Assembly: GCF_032108445.1 (NCBI RefSeq)
Contig: NZ_CP134876.1
Location: forward strand, 3,906,001-3,970,000
Origin: Micromonospora halotolerans
GTDB lineage: Bacteria > Actinomycetota > Actinomycetes > Mycobacteriales > Micromonosporaceae
Length of the DNA: 64,000 nucleotides
Direction of reading: 5' to 3'
In this document: piece after piece, positions 36,567-45,539 of the stretch
How positions within the stretch are numbered: the stretch's first letter is position 1
Layout of the letters: every line of letters starts with the position of its first letter
Notes under the pieces: generated by a model
Seen by the model: the letters and a program-made list of their open reading frames with translations, nothing else
The model's database searches: none
What the model was told of the DNA's origin: nothing
Translations under genes and position numbers: made by a program

Positions 36567-37586
36567 TCAGCTCGCGCCGAGGTCCTTGAGCGCCCGGTCC
36601 GCCCCACGGTGCAGCCCCACCGGGTCGGTCTTGCGGGCATTGGCCAGGTCGATGCCCTTGGCGGCCGGGTTGGCCTGGGCCAGGGTGTCCTTCTTCTCGA
36701 AGACCGTCTTCGTGATCACGCAGGCCACGTCGGCGTCGAGGTTGTCGCGGACCAGCAGCACGTTGGGCACCACGATGGTGGGCACGTCGACGCCGGTCCG
36801 GTAGATGTCCTTGCCGATGGTGCCGGCCTGGTACGCCGGGTTCAGCTCGGCCATCTTCGGCAGCAGCGGGCTGATGTCGAGGAACTTCACCTTGTCGCCG
36901 GCGGTGGTGAACAGGTCGGTCACCCCGCCCGTGGGCACGCCGCCGGACCAGAAGAAGCCGTCGATGCTGCCGTCCTTCATTCCGTCGACGGTCTTGGTGA
37001 GGTCGAGCCGTTGCGCCTGGACGTCCTTGGCCGGGTCCAGCCCGGCGGCGGTGAGCAGCCGGTTGGCGATGACCTCGGTGCCGGACTTGGGCGACCCGGT
37101 GGAGATCTTCTTGCCCTTCATCCCGGCCACCGAGGTGATCCCGGAGTCGGCCCGGACGACCACCTGCGTGTAGTTGTCGTAGATCCGGGCCAGCGCCTTG
37201 ACCGGCTGCGGTGAGCTGAAGCTGTCCTTGCCCTGCACCGCGTTGACCGCGGTGTCGAAGAGGGAGAACGCCACGTCGTACTGGCCGGCCACGAGCTGTT
37301 CCACGTTCTGCACCGAGGCGCCGGTCTCGGCGGCGGTGCCGGTGAGCTTGCCACCGGTGGCCGCCGAGAGCTGGCCGGCCAGCGCGTTGCCGACCACGTA
37401 GTAGACGCCCGTGGCGTTGCCGGTGGCGATGCCGACCCGGGTGTCCTTGGTGACCTTGCAGGTGATCTCCCGGGCGGCGTCGTCCTTCGCCGCGCCGTCC
37501 TGACGGCCCCCGCATCCGGCGGCGCCGGCCGCGACCAGGGCCAGCGCCCCGACGCCCGCGGCGATCCGCACGTCGATCCGTCTCAC
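36567..37586 (-). CDS. TAXI-type TRAP solute-binding lipoprotein (first copy)
   Basis: A 339-residue lipoprotein (GVGALALVAAGAAGCGG, lipobox Cys near 25) of the TAXI family that captures solutes for TRAP transporters. Motifs: GIATGNATGVYYVVGNALAGQL, GASVQNVEQLVAGQYDVAFSLFDTAVNAV, MKGKKISTGSPKSGTEVIANRLLTAAGL, FFWSGGVPTGGV. Acidic amino acids or C4-dicarboxylate-like solutes are common TAXI ligands, but the ligand here is unknown. GTG at 37586 has a full GGGAGGAGA ribosome site and overlaps the permease stop by GTGA, so it is translated with the permease. Confidence 0.93.
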   Translation of the reverse strand: MRRIDVRIAAGVGALALVAAGAAGCGGRQDGAAKDDAAREITCKVTKDTRVGIATGNATGVYYVVGNALAGQLSAATGGKLTGTAAETGASVQNVEQLVAGQYDVAFSLFDTAVNAVQGKDSFSSPQPVKALARIYDNYTQVVVRADSGITSVAGMKGKKISTGSPKSGTEVIANRLLTAAGLDPAKDVQAQRLDLTKTVDGMKDGSIDGFFWSGGVPTGGVTDLFTTAGDKVKFLDISPLLPKMAELNPAYQAGTIGKDIYRTGVDVPTIVVPNVLLVRDNLDADVACVITKTVFEKKDTLAQANPAAKGIDLANARKTDPVGLHRGADRALKDLGAS

Positions 37587-39796
37587 TCTTTCTCCTCCCG
37601 GTGGTCCACCAATTCAGCGACCGACGGGCCGCCGGCGCGACCGGCGGAGCCACGTCGGACGAGCACGCCCGCGACGGCCAGCGCGGCGAGCACCGCGCCG
37701 ACCGCGACGGGCAGGGGTTCCAGCCAGAGCAGCACCAGCCCGGCGACCGCGCCGAGGATCCGCTCCGGCGTGCCGGCCGGGCCGACGCCGGGCAGCCAGC
37801 CGCCCGCCGCCACGGCCAGCACGGTGACGCCGAACGCCGAGACCACCGCGGCCACCGCGATCCGCCCGACGCCGCCGATGCCGAGCAGGCCGAGGCCGGT
37901 CGGCGTGATGACGAAGGCGATCGGGATGAGGTACGCGGGCAGCGCGTACCGCAGGGTCTGCCACATGGTCGGCACCAGCCGGCCGCCGGTGACCGCGGCG
38001 GCGGCGACCGCGGCGAGCGCGGTGGGTGGGGAGACCTCGGACAGCACCGCGAAGTAGAAGACGAACATGGCCGCGGCGGGCGCGGCGACGCCGAGGTGCA
38101 GCAGCGCCGGGCCGATGATCACCCAGCCGATCACGAAGGAGGCGGTGACCGGCACGGCCAGCCCGAGCAGGCTGAGCGCGACGGCGGCGAGCAGCGCCGT
38201 GAGGGCGAGCACCACGGCGGGCTCGGAGCTGACCGTCTGCGCCCCGCTGACCAGCAGCGCGGCGGCCTGCGGGCCGAGGCCGGTCTTCGTGGTGGTGGCG
38301 GTGATGATGCCGGCCGCGGCGCAGACCGCGCTCACCGCGAGCACCCCGCGTACGCCGCCGCTGAGCGCCTCGACGAGGCGGGCGGGGGTGAGCCGGTGCC
38401 GGCGGTCCAGGAAGGAGAGCGCGGCGGCCAGCACGGTGGCGATCACCACGGCCCGGGTCGCCGAGGCGCCCATCGCGAGCACCACGATGATCACGATGAG
38501 CGAGAGGAAGTGGTAGCCGAAGCGGAGCAGCAGCCGCCCGGCCGAGCCGGTGTCGATGACCACCGGGCGGACCCCGGAGCGCCGGGCGTCGATCTCGACG
38601 GAGAGCAGGATGCCCAGGTAGTAGAGGATCGTCGGCACGGTGGCCCAGCCGAGCACCTGCAGGTACGACACGCCCAGGTACTCGGCGATGATGAACGCCG
38701 CGGCGCCCAGCGTGGGCGGGGAGAGGATCGCGCCGACGCCCGCGGCTGCCAGCATGCCGCCGGCCCGCTCGGGCGGGTAGCCGGCGCGGCGCAGGATCGG
38801 CCAGGTCACCGCCCCGATGCTGACCGTGGTGGCGGCGCCCGAGCCGGAGACCGTGCCGAGCAGGAAGCCGGAGGCGACGGCCGTGCGCCCGGCGGCGGTG
38901 CGGGAGCGGCGGAACGCGGCGGCGGAGAGCTCGACGAAGAACCGCCCGGCCCCGGAGAGGTCCAGCACCGCGCCGTAGATGGTGAACAGCACGATGTACG
39001 AGGCGGCCACGTCCAGCGGGGTGCCGTAGAAGCCGCTGTCGGAGTTGTAGAACGCGTCGACGAGCTGCGCGAAGTCGAGCCCGGCGTGGGCCACCGGCCA
39101 GGACTGCGGCAGCAGCCCGCCGTAGTAGCCGTAGGCGAGGAACAGCAGGCAGACGGCCGGCAGGATCCAGCCCGTGGTGCGCCGGCACGCCTCCAGCAGC
39201 AGGAGCAGCAGCACGGTGCCCAGCACCACGTCCAGCGGCACGAGCAGGCCCTGCCGGTCGAGGAACGCGTCGTAGCCGCCGCCGCCCGCGCCGAGGGTCA
39301 CCGGCAGCACGGGGTAGAGGCAGGCCAGCAGCGCCACGGCGGCGAGCAGCCAGTCGGCCGGGCTGGGGCCGCGCCGCTCGGCCGGCCCGTCGCCGGCCGG
39401 CCGGCGACGCAGCCGCACCCCGGAGGGGTACGCCAGGAACACCATCGGCAGCACGCCGGCGAGGAAAATGATGAGGTAGTACTTGCTGCCCTGCGGAAGC
39501 GGGAAGAACACCTGCCAGAGCGCGAGCAGCGCGACGGCGAGGGTGCCGCCGGTGAACAGCAGCGCGACCGGTCCGGTCAGCACCCGCCCCGGTTTCTCGT
39601 CCTCGAACCGGGCCGCCAGTTCCCGGGTGTCGTGGTGCGTTTCCGCCGGCCCGTCGTCGGCACACACCGGATCGGCGACCGCGCCGTCATCGGGTGCGAG
39701 CGGCACGGGAGCGGTGTCCACGTCGGACGCCGTGGAATCCGCCGCAGGGGGCCGGGGCGGCGGAAGATTCGCGTCGGAGGAGCGAACGGGCGGCAC
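37583..39796 (-). CDS. TRAP transporter fused permease (4TM-12TM)
   Basis: A 737-residue inner-membrane protein uniting the small (DctQ-like) and large (DctM-like) TRAP permease subunits, the arrangement normally partnered by TAXI binding proteins. After a polar 70-residue N terminus come some 16 hydrophobic helices. Marks include SKYYLIIFLAGVLPMVFLAYPSG, SGAATTVSIGAVTWPILRRAGYPPERAGGMLAAAGVGAILSPPTLGAAAFIIAEY and FVFYFAVLSEVSPPTALAAVAAAAVTGG, typical DctM signatures. It imports solute using an ion gradient. The GTG at 39796 lacks a strong ribosome site; TATCGT eight bases upstream suggests a leaderless start. It heads the five-gene operon. Confidence 0.93.
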   Translation of the reverse strand: MPPVRSSDANLPPPRPPAADSTASDVDTAPVPLAPDDGAVADPVCADDGPAETHHDTRELAARFEDEKPGRVLTGPVALLFTGGTLAVALLALWQVFFPLPQGSKYYLIIFLAGVLPMVFLAYPSGVRLRRRPAGDGPAERRGPSPADWLLAAVALLACLYPVLPVTLGAGGGGYDAFLDRQGLLVPLDVVLGTVLLLLLLEACRRTTGWILPAVCLLFLAYGYYGGLLPQSWPVAHAGLDFAQLVDAFYNSDSGFYGTPLDVAASYIVLFTIYGAVLDLSGAGRFFVELSAAAFRRSRTAAGRTAVASGFLLGTVSGSGAATTVSIGAVTWPILRRAGYPPERAGGMLAAAGVGAILSPPTLGAAAFIIAEYLGVSYLQVLGWATVPTILYYLGILLSVEIDARRSGVRPVVIDTGSAGRLLLRFGYHFLSLIVIIVVLAMGASATRAVVIATVLAAALSFLDRRHRLTPARLVEALSGGVRGVLAVSAVCAAAGIITATTTKTGLGPQAAALLVSGAQTVSSEPAVVLALTALLAAVALSLLGLAVPVTASFVIGWVIIGPALLHLGVAAPAAAMFVFYFAVLSEVSPPTALAAVAAAAVTGGRLVPTMWQTLRYALPAYLIPIAFVITPTGLGLLGIGGVGRIAVAAVVSAFGVTVLAVAAGGWLPGVGPAGTPERILGAVAGLVLLWLEPLPVAVGAVLAALAVAGVLVRRGSAGRAGGPSVAELVDHREEKE

Positions 39797-40117
39797 GATC
39801 GGGCACGATACGCGAATCGTCTACATCATGGGAACATTGCCCGGCGTGATTGCGTGGAGTGATCGGAATGAAGGGTTGCTCACTCACCGCACACCGATTC
39901 CGAGCGGCCTTCACAATTGTCGCCGGAAAGCCGCAACAATTTTCCGGCATTCAGCGGGACGGGCCAGCGATCCGTCCACTATGGCGAATTTGATCCGCTT
40001 CTGTGGCCGCCAGCCGGATGATCACCTTCCGTAGCGGGCGTCACCGCCCGTGTCGGTCCGCCCGCGCCCCCGCGTTAACCGGTCGAGCCTGTCGGACCCG
40101 GCGGTTAGGGTCGGTCG
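39797..40117. other. Intergenic region between divergent TRAP operon and ABC ATPase gene
   Basis: About 320 bases, clearly A+T-richer than the neighbouring genes between 39820 and 40020. It must contain the TRAP operon promoter on the left and the TAGGGT promoter of the ABC ATPase at 40106-40111 on the right. Open frames here have poor codon bias and no plausible start, so no gene is called. Confidence 0.5.
40106..40111 (+). promoter_or_regulatory. Probable -10 element TAGGGT for leaderless ABC ATPase mRNA
   Basis: TAGGGT ends six bases before the GTG start at 40118 and no Shine-Dalgarno is present. Confidence 0.5.
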
Positions 40118-41050
<933 letters not shown>

Positions 41051-41108
41051 GGTGACGGGTCCCGGTCCGCCACCTCGGGCGGCCCGGTGGTTGACGGGGG
41101 TGTCCGAC

Positions 41109-41681
41109 ATGGTGGGTCTGCCGCGGCGTCAGGCCGGGCTCACGGCGCTCTACCTCGGCGTGTTCGCCGCGGTCTGGTTCAGCGTCCCGAAGGCCGATCC
41201 GCCCCTGCGGTCGTTGCTCGTGGTGGGCAGCGTCGTCGCGCTGGTCGCCGCGGCCGTCGGCGCCGCCCTCGTGGTGCGGGCCGGGCGGCGGCCGGCCGGC
41301 GAGCGCGACCGGTCCGCCGACCGCCGCTACGGGCTCATCGTCGTCGCCGAGTTCGCCGTCGCCCTGATCGGTGGCCTGCTCCTGGCCGCCGCGGGGCTCG
41401 GCGGCTACGTCCCGGTGCTGATCGGCGCCGTGGTCGGCGTCCACTTCGTGCCGCTGGCCCCGGTGCTGCGCGACCGGCTGCTCGTGCCGCTCGGGGTGGC
41501 CGTCACGCTGGTCGCGCTCGCGGGCCTGGTCGTCGGCCTCGTCTCGGCGGTCGCGGCCGGCCTGGTCGTCGGCACCGGCACGGGCGCCCTGCTCCTGGCC
41601 TACGCGGTGCTCGCCCTGGTCCGCGCGCGCGGCCTCCACCACCAGGCCACCGGAGCGGAAGCCGAGCGCCGGGTCGCCTGA
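41109..41681 (+). CDS. Hypothetical integral membrane protein
   Basis: A 190-residue protein with six hydrophobic helices (examples: AGLTALYLGVFAAVWFSV, SLLVVGSVVALVAAAVGAAL, LIVVAEFAVALIGGLLLAAAG and a long C-terminal pair). The topology is compact with short loops; no catalytic or transport motif is recognised. ATG at 41109 has a weak GGGGG site; GTG at 41100 and GTG at 41052 are in-frame alternatives. It lies 58 bases after the ABC ATPase and could be part of that transcript. Confidence 0.6.
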   Translation: MVGLPRRQAGLTALYLGVFAAVWFSVPKADPPLRSLLVVGSVVALVAAAVGAALVVRAGRRPAGERDRSADRRYGLIVVAEFAVALIGGLLLAAAGLGGYVPVLIGAVVGVHFVPLAPVLRDRLLVPLGVAVTLVALAGLVVGLVSAVAAGLVVGTGTGALLLAYAVLALVRARGLHHQATGAEAERRVA

Positions 41682-41770
41682 CCGGCCCGGCCGGAAGGCG
41701 GGTCGTTTGTCCGGCAGGGCCGCGGGTAACCGCGGGTCCAGCCGACCGGACGACTGGGCAGAGGCGGGGC

Positions 41771-42184
41771 GTGACCATGGCCGGAGACGAACAGTACGAG
41801 CGAGGTCTAGAAGCGCTGCGGCAGGCCGACGGCGGAGCCGGGCAGAAACTTCTGGAGGCCCTCGCCGACGTCTCACCCGAGCTCAGCCACCGCTCCGTGG
41901 CCTGGTCCTACGGCGACCTCTACGTCCGGCCCGAACTGGCGCGCCGCGACCGGGAGCTGATGTGCCTCGGCGTCCTCACCGCCCTCGGTGACGCCGGGTC
42001 CCAGCTCGAGGTGCACGTCAACGGCGCGCTCAACGCCGGCCTGACGCCCTCCGAGATAGTCGAGGCGCTGCTGCAGGCGGTGGTCTACTGCGGGGTGCCG
42101 CGCGCGGTCAACGCCACCCTCGTCGCCAAGAAGGTCTTCGCGGAGCGCAACCTGCTCCCCGTCCGCCCCACCCCGGCCGGCTGA
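41771..42184 (+). CDS. Carboxymuconolactone decarboxylase (CMD/AhpD-like) family protein
   Basis: A 137-residue all-helical protein of the CMD family: ERGLEALRQADGGAGQKLLEALADVSPEL, VAWSYGDLYVRPELARRDRELMCLGVLTALGDAGSQLEVHVNGALNAGLTPSEIVEALLQAVVYCGVPRAVNA. The E...H pair of gamma-CMD-like proteins is present, but the CxxC of AhpD peroxidases is not, so a decarboxylase-like or unknown activity is more likely. GTG at 41771 has GAGG six bases upstream; ATG at 41777 is the alternative. Confidence 0.85.
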   Translation: MTMAGDEQYERGLEALRQADGGAGQKLLEALADVSPELSHRSVAWSYGDLYVRPELARRDRELMCLGVLTALGDAGSQLEVHVNGALNAGLTPSEIVEALLQAVVYCGVPRAVNATLVAKKVFAERNLLPVRPTPAG

Positions 42185-42220
42185 CCCGGCCGGGTTCGCG
42201 CCACCGGACACGCCGGGCCG

Positions 42221-42466
42221 TCACCGCGCCCGCGCCCAGTTGACGAAGCGGTCGGCCAGCCGCTGCGGCGTGTCCCGCCCGTGCGGATCGGTGAGGTCCG
42301 CCGTGGCCTCGCACAGGAGCGTGCCGAGGTGGACGAGCAGGGCGATCCGGTCCTCGCGATACTCCCCGAGCAGCGCCAGCCGGGCCGGCGAGCACGGCCA
42401 CGGCGCCCCGCAGGCCCGGCAGCGCCAGGACGGCCGCGCCGCGACATGGGGGCGGTAGCGGGGCAT
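42221..42466 (-). CDS. Small CxxC protein divergent from an XRE/DUF397 pair
   Basis: An 81-residue protein starting MPRYRPHVAARPSWRCRACGAPWPCSP, with a C-x2-C-x5-C cluster that could bind zinc, followed by an amphipathic helix-rich region (LLGEYREDRIALLVHLGTLLCEATADL) and DRFVNWARAR. Similar short proteins occur beside XRE/DUF397 genes in Micromonospora, sometimes annotated (probably wrongly) as flavin reductase. ATG at 42466 overlaps the stop of an 18-codon ORF by TGATG, suggesting coupled translation. Confidence 0.68.
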   Translation of the reverse strand: MPRYRPHVAARPSWRCRACGAPWPCSPARLALLGEYREDRIALLVHLGTLLCEATADLTDPHGRDTPQRLADRFVNWARAR

Positions 42467-42522
42467 CAGCGCACGCCCCCCGCGCCGCCGCGCGGCTTCG
42501 GACGCCGGAACCTGGGTCGCAT
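42466..42522 (-). CDS. 18-codon basic peptide ORF coupled to the CxxC protein gene
   Basis: The peptide reads MRPRFRRPKPRGGAGGVR, with six arginines and one lysine. It has GGAGG nine bases before its ATG at 42522 and its TGA overlaps the downstream ATG as TGATG. It lies between a strong hairpin and the CxxC gene, the layout of a leader peptide, although a real small basic protein cannot be excluded. Confidence 0.5.
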   Translation of the reverse strand: MRPRFRRPKPRGGAGGVR

Positions 42523-42545
42523 GCGATGGGCCTCCGTCGTGGGAT

Positions 42546-42583
42546 GGGGGTGCCCGCGCACCTCGCCGTGCGCGGGCACCCCC
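42546..42583. terminator. Perfect 16-bp hairpin between divergent genes
   Basis: GGGGGTGCCCGCGCAC at 42546-42561 pairs perfectly with 42568-42583 around a CTCGCC loop. It is in the leader of the minus-strand leader-peptide/CxxC transcript. No U tract is present, so attenuation, RNA protection or a protein-binding role are alternatives to termination. Confidence 0.7.
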
Positions 42584-42735
42584 GGCCTGGTTCCGCCCGC
42601 CGTCCGGTGCCCGTGAGCGGTCCCGCTGCGTGACAGTCTGGTGAGCGGGCGACTACGGTGGGAGATCCCGCGCGCTGACGACCATTGCGTACGCCGGCCG
42701 GCCCGCAGCGGTACGAGGATGTACGGAGGCTGTCC

Positions 42736-43539
42736 GTGGACCGTTCGTCCATGCTGGACCACTTCGCCGAGGAGTTGCGTCTCGCCCGGGCCGGCAGCGG
42801 CATGTCGCAGAGCGCGCTGGCCGAGGCCCTGAGCTACTCGGGGGCGCTGGTGGCCAAGGTGGAGACCTGTGAGCGCCGGCCGGGCCTCGACTTCGCCCGC
42901 CGGTGCGACACGGTGTTCGGCACGGACGGGCGGTTCGAGCGGATCCAGCGGCGGATCAGCCGGGAAACCGTGGTGCCGTGGTTCCGCGACTGGGCCGGCA
43001 TCGAGCTGGAGGCCACCGCGCTGCGCTGGTTCGAGCCGCTCTACGTGCCGGGCCTGCTGCAGACGGAGGGCTACGCCCGCGCCGTGCTGTCCGGGGCCGG
43101 GCTGTTCGCGTCCAACGAGATCGACCAGCAGGTGGCCGCGCGGCTGGACCGGCAGAGCGTGCTGACCCGCGACCGGCCGCCGCTGTTCACCGCCGTCGTC
43201 GACGAGTACGTGCTGCGCCGCCGGGTCGGCGGCCCGGAGGTGATGCGCGAGCAACTGGCGCACCTGGTCAAGCTCGGCCGCACGTTGACCCGGGTCCGAA
43301 TCCAGGTCGTGCCGCTCTCCGCCGGGGCCTACGCTGGGCTCGACGGCCCCTTCGTGATCGCCACCTCGACCGGCCGGGAAGATGTTGTCTACCTGGAGGG
43401 CCAGCGTCACGGCCAGGTGGTGGACCGCTCCGAGTTCGTGCAGCAGATGGTCGAGGTGTGGGAGTCGGTCCGCGGTGAGGCACTGTCGCACCAGCAGTCC
43501 CTGGAGTTGATCTCGGAAGTGGCGGAGACATGGACCTGA
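42736..43539 (+). CDS. XRE-family regulator with DUF5753 domain
   Basis: A 267-residue protein with an N-terminal helix-turn-helix (LDHFAEELRLARAGSGMSQSALAEALSYSGALVAKVETCERRPG, residues 7-50) and the DUF5753 domain typical of actinomycete XRE regulators (WFEPLYVPGLLQTEGYARAVL, DRQSVLTRDRPPLFTAVVDEYVLRR, IQVVPLSAGAYAGLDGPFVIA). GTG at 42736 has GGAGG upstream. Its 3' end overlaps the DUF397 gene by ten bases. Such pairs affect development and antibiotic production in streptomycetes and behave somewhat like toxin-antitoxin couples; the target here is unknown. Confidence 0.92.
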   Translation: MDRSSMLDHFAEELRLARAGSGMSQSALAEALSYSGALVAKVETCERRPGLDFARRCDTVFGTDGRFERIQRRISRETVVPWFRDWAGIELEATALRWFEPLYVPGLLQTEGYARAVLSGAGLFASNEIDQQVAARLDRQSVLTRDRPPLFTAVVDEYVLRRRVGGPEVMREQLAHLVKLGRTLTRVRIQVVPLSAGAYAGLDGPFVIATSTGREDVVYLEGQRHGQVVDRSEFVQQMVEVWESVRGEALSHQQSLELISEVAETWT

Positions 43540-43721
43540 CCGGCGCCGAGTGGCGCAAGAGCACTCGCAGCAACGGCAGTGGCGGCGCCTGCGTGGAGGT
43601 GGCCGGGAACCTCCCCGGCGTGGTCGCCGTCCGCGATTCCAAGGACCCGGCCGGTCCTGTGCTGACGTTCGGCCCGGACGCGTGGCGCGCGTTCGTCACC
43701 CGGGTCGCCGGCCGGCCGTAG
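43530..43721 (+). CDS. DUF397 domain protein
   Basis: A 63-residue protein beginning MDLTGAEWRKSTRSNGSGGACVEVA, followed by VVAVRDSKDPAGPVLTFGPDAWRAFV, the complete DUF397 signature. It is the standard partner of the preceding XRE/DUF5753 regulator and overlaps it by ten bases, ensuring co-translation. Known relatives (BldB-associated WhiJ family accessories) modulate the regulator. Confidence 0.93.
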   Translation: MDLTGAEWRKSTRSNGSGGACVEVAGNLPGVVAVRDSKDPAGPVLTFGPDAWRAFVTRVAGRP

Positions 43722-43855
43722 CGGCCCGATCCCCGGTCGCGCCCGCGGCGGCCCCGGCGGAAACCGTGGCGACACCGTCCGCCGCCCGTCGTAGGGTGAC
43801 CGGCGGCCTTGTCGTACCCGAGCGGTAGGAAGGGTGACGTGGGCGGAGGACGGGG

Positions 43856-44659
43856 GTGGTCCAGGTGACCGTGGCGGAACGGTCCGGGCGGGCGCTGCCC
43901 CGGGTGCCGGCGCTGGCGGTGCTCTCCCACCACCTGGTCGGCTACCGGCGCACCTGGCGGGCCGGCGTCTTCTCGTCCTTCCTGCTGCCGGTGCTCACCG
44001 TGCTCGGCTTCGGCGTCGGGGTCGGCGCCTATGTCGACCAGGGCGTGGGCGGGGTGCCCTACCTCGACTGGCTGGTGCCCGGCCTGATCGCCTCCACCGC
44101 CTTCCAGGTCGCGGTCGGCGAGTCGACCTGGCCGGTGCTCAGCAACTTCCGCTGGATCCGCACCTACCACGCGCAGGTCGCGGCGCCGCTGCGCACCGGC
44201 GACATCCTGACCGGGCACCTCGCCTTCGTGCTGTTCCGGGTGCTCACCAGCACGGTGGCGTTCCTGCTGGTGACGGCGCTGTTCGGGGCGCTGCGCTCGC
44301 CCTGGGCGGTGACCGTCCCGCTGGTGAGCGTGCTGCTGGGCCTGGCGGTGGCCGCGCCGACCTTCGCGTACGCCGCCGTGGTGCCCGGCGACAGCTACCT
44401 GGCGTTGCTGTTCCGCTTCGCGATCATCCCGATGGCCCTCTTCGCCGGGGTGTTCTTCCCGGTCGAGTCGCTGCCGGTCGGGCTGCGCCAGTTCGCCTAC
44501 GCGACCCCGCTCTGGCACGGGGTGGACCTGTGCCGGGCCGCCACGCTCGGCGTCGCTCCGCAGTGGTCGGTGACCGGCCACCTGCTCTACCTCGCGGTCT
44601 GGGCCGGCGCCGGCTGGTGGCTGGCGCGGCGCGTGTTCCAGCGTCAGCTCGTCGTCTAG
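43856..44659 (+). CDS. ABC-2 permease, NodJ/DrrB type (first)
   Basis: A 267-residue membrane protein with six helices; RAGVFSSFLLPVLTVLGFGVGVGAYVD, YLDWLVPGLIASTAFQVAVGESTWPV and FRFAIIPMALFAGVFFPVESLP are typical of NodJ-like permeases, and GLRQFAYATPLWHGVDLCR is the conserved C-terminal loop. With the next gene it probably forms a heterodimeric channel, most plausibly energised by the ATPase at 40118. GTG at 43856 has GGAGG five bases upstream. Lacks its own ATPase gene in immediate proximity. Confidence 0.88.
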   Translation: MVQVTVAERSGRALPRVPALAVLSHHLVGYRRTWRAGVFSSFLLPVLTVLGFGVGVGAYVDQGVGGVPYLDWLVPGLIASTAFQVAVGESTWPVLSNFRWIRTYHAQVAAPLRTGDILTGHLAFVLFRVLTSTVAFLLVTALFGALRSPWAVTVPLVSVLLGLAVAAPTFAYAAVVPGDSYLALLFRFAIIPMALFAGVFFPVESLPVGLRQFAYATPLWHGVDLCRAATLGVAPQWSVTGHLLYLAVWAGAGWWLARRVFQRQLVV

Positions 44660-44669
44660 GAAGGGTGTC

Positions 44670-45476
44670 GTGGTCGCTCTCGTCCTGCCCCGGCTGGTCA
44701 ATCCGGCGGCGGCCCGCCGCTCGGCCTCGGTCGCCGAGCGCAACTTCACGGCCCTGCGCAGCGCCTACTGGCTGGTGCTGCTCTCCGGCTTCCTGGAGCC
44801 GGTGCTCTACCTCTTCTCGATCGGCGTCGGGGTGGGCGCGCTGGTCGGTGACCTGACCCTGACCGGCGGTCAGGTGGTCTCCTACGCGGCGTTCGTGGCC
44901 CCGGCCATGCTGGCCTCGTCGGCGATGAGCGGGGCGCTGTCGGAGACCACCTTCAACTTCTTCGGCAAGATGAAATACATGAAGCTGTACGACGGGGTCA
45001 TCGCGACCCCGGTGCAGCCGTTCGAAATCGCCCTCGGTGAGCTGGGCTGGGCCATGGTCCGGGGCGGCCTCTACTCGGCCGCGTTCCTGGTCCTCATGGT
45101 GGGGATGGACCTGACCACGGCGGGCCGGGCGCTGGCCGCGTTCCCGGCCGCGGCGCTGGTCGGCTTCGCCTTCGGCGCGCTCGGCATGACCGTCTCCACG
45201 CTGATGCGCAGCTGGCAGGATTTCGACCTGATGGGATCGGCCCAGTTCACCCTGTTCCTCTTCTCCGGCACGTTCGTCCCGGCGGAGGCCTATCCGTCGG
45301 TGCTGCGCTGGGTCGTGGAGCTGACCCCGCTCTACCGGTCGGTGCACCTGATCCGGGGCATCTGCGTGGGCGGGTCCGGCTGGTCCTGGCTGGTCGACGT
45401 GGCCTACCTGGTGGCGCTGACCGTCGGGATGCTCGCGCTGGCCTCCCGGCGGATGAGCAGGTTGCTGTACAAGTGA
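44670..45476 (+). CDS. ABC-2 permease, NodJ/DrrB type (second)
   Basis: A 268-residue paralogue of the preceding permease: SAYWLVLLSGFLEPVLYLFSIGVGVGALVGD, YAAFVAPAMLASSAMSGALSETTFNFFGKMKYMKLYDGVIATPVQPFEIALGE, FTLFLFSGTFVPAEAYPSVLRWVVELTPLYRSVHLIRG. It starts ten bases after the first permease (GTG with AAGGG upstream), so the two are co-expressed and likely heterodimerise. Confidence 0.9.
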   Translation: MVALVLPRLVNPAAARRSASVAERNFTALRSAYWLVLLSGFLEPVLYLFSIGVGVGALVGDLTLTGGQVVSYAAFVAPAMLASSAMSGALSETTFNFFGKMKYMKLYDGVIATPVQPFEIALGELGWAMVRGGLYSAAFLVLMVGMDLTTAGRALAAFPAAALVGFAFGALGMTVSTLMRSWQDFDLMGSAQFTLFLFSGTFVPAEAYPSVLRWVVELTPLYRSVHLIRGICVGGSGWSWLVDVAYLVALTVGMLALASRRMSRLLYK

Positions 45477-45539
45477 GTGGTTAACCGGCCCTCCCGCCGG
45501 GGCATGTCGTGGTGACGCACCGACGACGAGGGAGGGGCC

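Noticed and set aside
33958..36804. A 948-codon plus-strand open frame
   Set aside because: Antisense to the sensor kinase gene, no start signal and no domain.
37601..39862. A 753-codon plus-strand open frame
   Set aside because: It is antisense to the TRAP permease gene and its translation is low-complexity Gly/Arg/His/Glu without any recognisable fold.
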